Shown here piece by piece: positions 28,339 through 32,500 of a stretch of DNA of 32,500 nucleotides; the stretch's first letter is position 1; the number at the start of each line of letters is the position of its first letter. Both the position numbers and the translations under genes were made by a program. Source of the stretch: Symbiodinium natans (Eukaryota > Sar > Dinophyceae > Suessiales > Symbiodiniaceae); contig CAJNDS010002385.1 in NCBI GenBank assembly GCA_905221605.1, positions 17,501 through 50,000 on the forward strand, in the 5' to 3' direction. A model generated the notes under the pieces. The model made no database searches. It was not told the origin of the DNA and was given only the letters and a program-made list of their open reading frames with translations.

Positions 28339-28910
28339 CGAAAAGGCCCACAAAGTCTAGCACAAGCTGGATGCCCAAACCCTTGCTGCCGGAGTGTCAT
28401 GCCGAGCACGATCCCAGACACTACCTGTGGCTGCGACGTGAGGAGTCCGGTCAGGCCCAGCCAATCTAGATGAGGGCTTTGGTTGCTTTAGGGCTTTAGG
28501 GCCTTTAGGGCCTTTAGGGTCTGGGGTAAGTGCATGCCTTTATGATATCTGAAGGTTCATGCTGAACAAATTGCGAAACATCTTGCAAACGAAAACCTCA
28601 GCCACGCTTGATTCGTCATAAGGGCCCCCCAAAATCCCTGAAGCCTCAACCCCTCAAAACCCTAAACCAAAATATTTAGCGTAATATACCTCCAAAGCCA
28701 AGCTGCGGGCGTGAGAACCAGGAGGTCCCAGGTTTTGGCTTAGTTTGGGGGTTCCGGGTTTTGGAGCTTCGTTTGTTTTTGTGGGGCATGTCAATACAAG
28801 CAGCCTTCGGGGCATGTAGGGTCTTCAAGAAACTGGCAAGAACCTTGCAACCCTAAACCCGAAACCCTAAACTTACAAGCCTCAACTGTTATGGCCCCTT
28901 GGAAGATCCA
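28339..28910. other. No supportable gene
   Basis: Unique sequence with a short GGGCCTTTA repeat at about 28489-28520. Confidence 0.4.
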
Positions 28911-29020
28911 ACCGGGCCGCATCTGGGGGCGCGCGAGAGCCTTCCATGTCGTCGGGCGCGGTTATGCGCGGAAGGCCCTCGAAAACCCAGAGAGCTATAT
29001 GTGGGAAAAGTCCTACGCTC
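28911..29020 (+). CDS. Candidate plus-strand exon, unknown product
   Basis: Reads WGRARAFHVVGRGYARKALE and NPESYMWEKSYAQ, a charged, non-repetitive stretch between two telomeric arrays. No matching partner exon was found and the limits are approximate. Confidence 0.28.
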
Positions 29021-29038
29021 AGGGGCTTAGGGTGCTGT

Positions 29039-29101
29039 AGACCCTAAACCCTAAACCCTAAACCCTAAACCCTAAACCCTAAACCCTAAACCCTAAACCC
29101 C
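29039..29101 (-). repeat. CCCTAAA array
   Basis: Nine near-perfect heptamers. Confidence 0.95.
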
Positions 29102-29190
29102 CAATGGTGCTGAGGGTTGAGGACATTTGGTGCAGCGGAGCCTGGAGCCCACAAGAGGCGCGGCGCAAACAAAACCTCGTCCAGCTTCCT

Positions 29191-29231
29191 ATGGGTTTAG
29201 GGTTTAGGGTTTAGGGTTTAGGGTTTAGGGT

Positions 29232-29263
<32 letters not shown>

Positions 29264-29382
29264 GGTTTAGGGTTTAGGGTTTAGGGGTTTTAGGTTTTAG
29301 GGTTTAGGGTTTAGGGTTTAGGGTTTAGGGTTTAGGGTTTAGGGTTTAGGGTTTAGGGTTTAGGGTTTAGGGTTTAGGGTTC
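29191..29382 (+). repeat. TTTAGGG array with a TTGAGGG block
   Basis: Perfect heptamers on both sides of five TTGAGGG units, then a small irregularity at about 29285-29300. About 90 bp from an array of the opposite orientation. Confidence 0.95.
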
Positions 29383-29681
29383 AAGAGCTCCTGGTCGAGC
29401 AATTTCTCGTTTAGGCTCTGTGTTTAGAACATCGAAAAATACCCACCCACCCGAAGTTCCCATAACATTAAGAAATAAAAAGTTTCTTCTTTTTATTAGG
29501 ATGGTTCAATAACAAAATGAATGACTTCCACTTAACAAACGAGGAGGTGGAGATACTCAACCACGCGAGGCTTTGAGGTCTTGAAATCCTAAACTGAGGC
29601 TCAAACCTTGAAAAATTTTTTTAAAAATGAAAAAACCCTGAAAAAAAGAAGGATAAAAAAAAAGCCTGGGGTCCCCCCCAT

Positions 29682-30084
29682 TTGGGGTGTTTTTGGAAGC
29701 AAATTTTCCCTCATGGGGGGGTCGGAGTTCGAGGCAAGGGGGGGTCTCCGAAGATTGTTTTGCCTTTAAAATCGAAAAATGACCCCCCCCCTGACCAAAA
29801 TCATTGTGAAAAAGGTCGCGGAAAAGTCTTGAAAAACTTGAAAACACAAAAACCCAGAAAACGAGAGGCCACCCAGAACCCTCGATTTCAGTACTAAAAA
29901 TTCGCATTTTCATTGCGGGTCTAGGCCAAGCCTGAGGTCCCTTTTGGGGTGTTTTTTGAGGCAAACTTTCCCTCTCAAGGGGGGGTCGGAGTTTGAGGCA
30001 AGGAGGGTCTCCAAAGACTATTTTGCCTTTAAAATCCAAAAATACGACCCCCCCTTGACCGAAATTAAGCTGTGAAAAGGTCGC
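29682..30084. repeat. Duplicated sequence of about 140 bp
   Basis: Copy 1 at about 29682-29822 and copy 2 at about 29945-30084 share long runs including GGGGTGTTTTT, GGGGGTCGGAGTT, TTTTGCCTTTAAAATC and AAAAAGGTCGCGG-like ends, with many point differences. The spacer and flanks are rich in TTGAAAAACC words. Confidence 0.85.
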
Positions 30085-30199
30085 GGGGGCAGCCCTTCTT
30101 CAGAAAAACCCGGAAAACACCCGAAGAAACATGGAAAAACCTTAAAAAACATTGAAAAAACCTTGAAAAACCCTGAAAAACTTGAAAAAAACACGGCGT

Positions 30200-32290
30200 T
30201 GAGGCCTTGAAACCCTAAACACAGGCCTTGAGGCCTTGACACCCTAAACGCTGGGCCCTGAAACCCTAAACACAGGCCCTGAGGGTCTGAGGCCTTGACA
30301 CCCTCAACACTGGGCCTTGAAACCCTAAACACAGGCCCTGAGGCCTTGAAACCCTAAACACAGGCCCTGAGGCCCTGAAACCCTAAACACAGGCCCTGAG
30401 GCCTTGAAACCCGAAACGCTGGGCCCTGAAACCCTAAACACAGGCCCTGAGGCCCTGAAACCCTAAACCCAGGCCCTGAGGCCTTGAAACCCTAAACGCT
30501 GGGCCCTGAAACCCTAAACACAGGCCCTGAGGCCCTGAAACCCTAAACACAGGCTTTGAGGCCTTGAAACCCTAAACGCTGGGCCCTGAAACCCTAAACA
30601 CAGGCCCTGAGGCCCTGAAACCCTAAACACAGGCCCTGAGGCCTTGAAACCCTAAACGCTGGGCCCTGAAACCTAAACACAGGCCCTGAGGCCCTGAAAC
30701 CTTGAAACCCTAAACGCTGGGCCCTGAAACCCTAAACACAGGCCCTGAGGCCCTGAAACCCTAAACACAGGCCCTGAGGCCTTGAAACCCTAAACGCTGG
30801 GCCCTGAAACCCTAAACACAGGCCCTGAGGCCCTGAAACCCTAAACACAGGCCCTGATACCTTGAAACCCTAAACGCTGGGCCCTGAAACCCTAAACACA
30901 GGCCCTGAGGCCCTGAAACCCTAAACACAGGCCCTGAGGCCTTGAAACCCTAAACGCTGGGCCCTGAAACCCTAAACACAGGCCCTGAGGCCCTGAAACC
31001 CTAAACACAGGCCCTGAGGCCGTGAAACCCTAAACGCTGGGCCCTGAAACCCTAAACACAGGCCCTGAGGCCCTGAAACCCTAAACACAGGCCCTGAAGC
31101 CTTGAAACCCGAAACGCTGGGCCCTGGAACCCTAAACACAGGCCCTGAGGCCCTGAAACCCTAAACACAGGCCCTGAGGCCTTGAAACCCTAAACACTGG
31201 GCCCTGAAACCCTAAACACAGGCCCTGAGGCCTGAAACCCTAAACACAGGCCCTGAGGCCCTGAAACCCTAAACACAGGCCCTGAGGCCTTGAAACCCTA
31301 AACACAGGCCCTGAGGCCCTGAAACCCTAAACACAGGCCCTGAGGCATTGAAACCCTTGAAACCCGAAACGCCGGGGCCTGGAACCCTAAACACAGGCCC
31401 TGAGGCCCTGAAACCCTAAACACAGTCCCTGAGGCCTTGAAACCCTAAACGCTGGGCCCTGAAACCCTAAACACAGGCCCTGAGGCCCTGAGACCCTAAA
31501 CACAGGCCCTGAGGCCCTGAAACCCTAAACACAGGCCCTGAGGCCTTGAAACCCTAAACACAGGCCCTGAGGCCCTGAAACCCTAAACACAGGCTCTGAG
31601 GCCTTGAAACCCTAAACGCTGGGCCCTGAAACCCTAAACACAGGCCCTGAGGCCCTGAGGCCCTGAAGCCCTGAAAACCCTAAACGCTGGGCCCTGAAAC
31701 CCTAAACACAGGCCCTGAGGCCCTGAAACCCTAAACACAGGCCCTGAGGCCTTGAAACCCTAAACGCTGCCCTGAAAGCCTAAACACAGGCCCTGAGGCC
31801 CTGAAACCCTAAACACAGGCCCTGAGGCCTTGAAACCCTAAACGCTGGGCCCTGAAACCCTAAACACAGGCCCTGAGGCCTTGAAACCCTAAACACAGGC
31901 TTTGAGAAACCCTAAACACAGGCCCTGAGGCCCTGAAACCCTAAACACAGGCCCTGAGGCCTTGAAACCCTAAACGCTGGGCCCTGAAACCCTAAACACA
32001 GGCCCTGAGGCCCTGAAACCCTAAACACAGGCCCTTTGAGGCCTTGAAACGCTAAACGCTGGGCCCTGAAACCCTAAACACAGGCCCTGAGGCCCTGAAA
32101 CCCTAAACACAGGCCCTGAAGCCTTGAAACCCTAAACGCTGGGCCCTGGAACCCTAAACACAGGCCCTGAGGCCCTGAAACCCTAAACACAGGCCCTGAG
32201 GCCTTGAAACCCTAAACGCCATGCCTTGGGGCCACCCTTGAGGCCCTGAAACCCTAAACGCCAGGCCTTGAGGCCCTGAAACCCTAGTAG
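30200..32290 (-). repeat. CCCTAAA-bearing minisatellite with an 80-bp higher-order unit
   Basis: Two 29-bp monomers (GAAACCCTAAACACAGGCCC then TGAGGCCYT) plus one 22-bp monomer (GAAACCCTAAACGCTGGGCC then CT) form an exact 80-bp unit, clear from 30721 to about 31180. About 25 units cover the block, with deletions and fused monomers nearer the ends. Stops in most frames exclude coding. Confidence 0.96.
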
Positions 32291-32360
32291 GGTCTCAAGT
32301 GTTTAGGGTCTCAAGGGTTTAGGGGCTCAACGGTTTAGGGTCTCAAGGGCATTGTGGGCC

Positions 32361-32500
32361 TTGGGCCTTGCCCACGAATTTTTGGGCCTTGCCCACGAAT
32401 ACTTGGGCCTTGCCCACGAATATTTGGGCCTTGCCCACGAATATTTGGGCCTTGCCCACGAATATTTGGGCCTTGCCCACGAATATTTGGGCCTTGCCCA
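32361..32500 (+). repeat. 21-bp tandem repeat running off the window
   Basis: TTGGGCCTTGCCCACGAATAT repeats at 32361, 32382, 32403, 32424, 32445, 32466 and 32487. Each unit contains GGGC-CTT-GCCC, a short hairpin. Confidence 0.96.

Noticed and set aside
29557-30039. 160-codon minus-strand frame
   Set aside because: It spans both copies of the ~140-bp duplication and the GAAAAACC-rich spacer. The Phe/Lys-rich reading is compositional.
30200-32500. CRISPR array
   Set aside because: The repeats are contiguous with no unique spacers, and the context is eukaryotic.

Overview
This is a eukaryotic nuclear fragment, most likely from a dinoflagellate (a Symbiodiniaceae-like alga is plausible; I cannot name a species). 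Three things point there. Plant/alveolate-type telomeric heptamers (TTTAGGG/CCCTAAA) are scattered through the whole window. The one confidently readable gene is cut into two dozen tiny exons. Its introns almost all begin with GC or GA rather than GT, and every acceptor I could place is AG followed by G. Nothing looks bacterial: I see no operons, Shine-Dalgarno sites, CRISPR array or insertion sequence. No open frame longer than about 200 codons is credible as a gene by itself.

The main result is a split gene on the minus strand, from about 24,040 down to a stop codon at 11,357. I joined 24 exons (22 to 102 nt each) whose phases fit at every junction; together they encode 438 residues plus a stop. 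The product is a single-domain, six-transmembrane voltage-gated cation channel. S1 is in exon 3, S2 in exon 5, S3 in exons 5-6, S4 (R-R-K-R-R-H at every third position) in exons 7-8, S5 in exons 10-11, the pore loop with an F-A-N-W filter in exons 12-14, and S6 in exons 15-16. A cytosolic tail with two EF-hand-type calcium loops follows in exons 17-21 and a helical C-terminus in exons 22-24. Coding sequence fills only about 10% of this 12.7 kb. The introns (121 to 1076 nt) hold many of the telomere-like arrays. Further minus-strand exons at 24.9-27.4 kb, including a clean heptad coiled coil, may be the N-terminal part of the same gene or a separate upstream gene.

Left part (1-11.3 kb): mostly non-coding, with telomeric arrays (1075-1462, 6833-6922, 7024-7199) and a 9-bp TTTAGAGGG array (9705-10031). 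A few exon-like segments suggest one or more further split genes: minus strand at 2730-2807, 2866-2920, 3679-3710 and 10111-10167; plus strand at about 1859-2149 and 5565-5703. These are tentative and I cannot name the products.

Right part (27.4-32.5 kb): repeat-dominated. It has blocks of CCCTAAA and TTTAGGG, a duplicated ~140-bp sequence (29,682-30,084), a ~2.1 kb minisatellite with an 80-bp higher-order unit carrying three CCCTAAA cores (about 30,200-32,290), and a 21-bp tandem array running off the window end.
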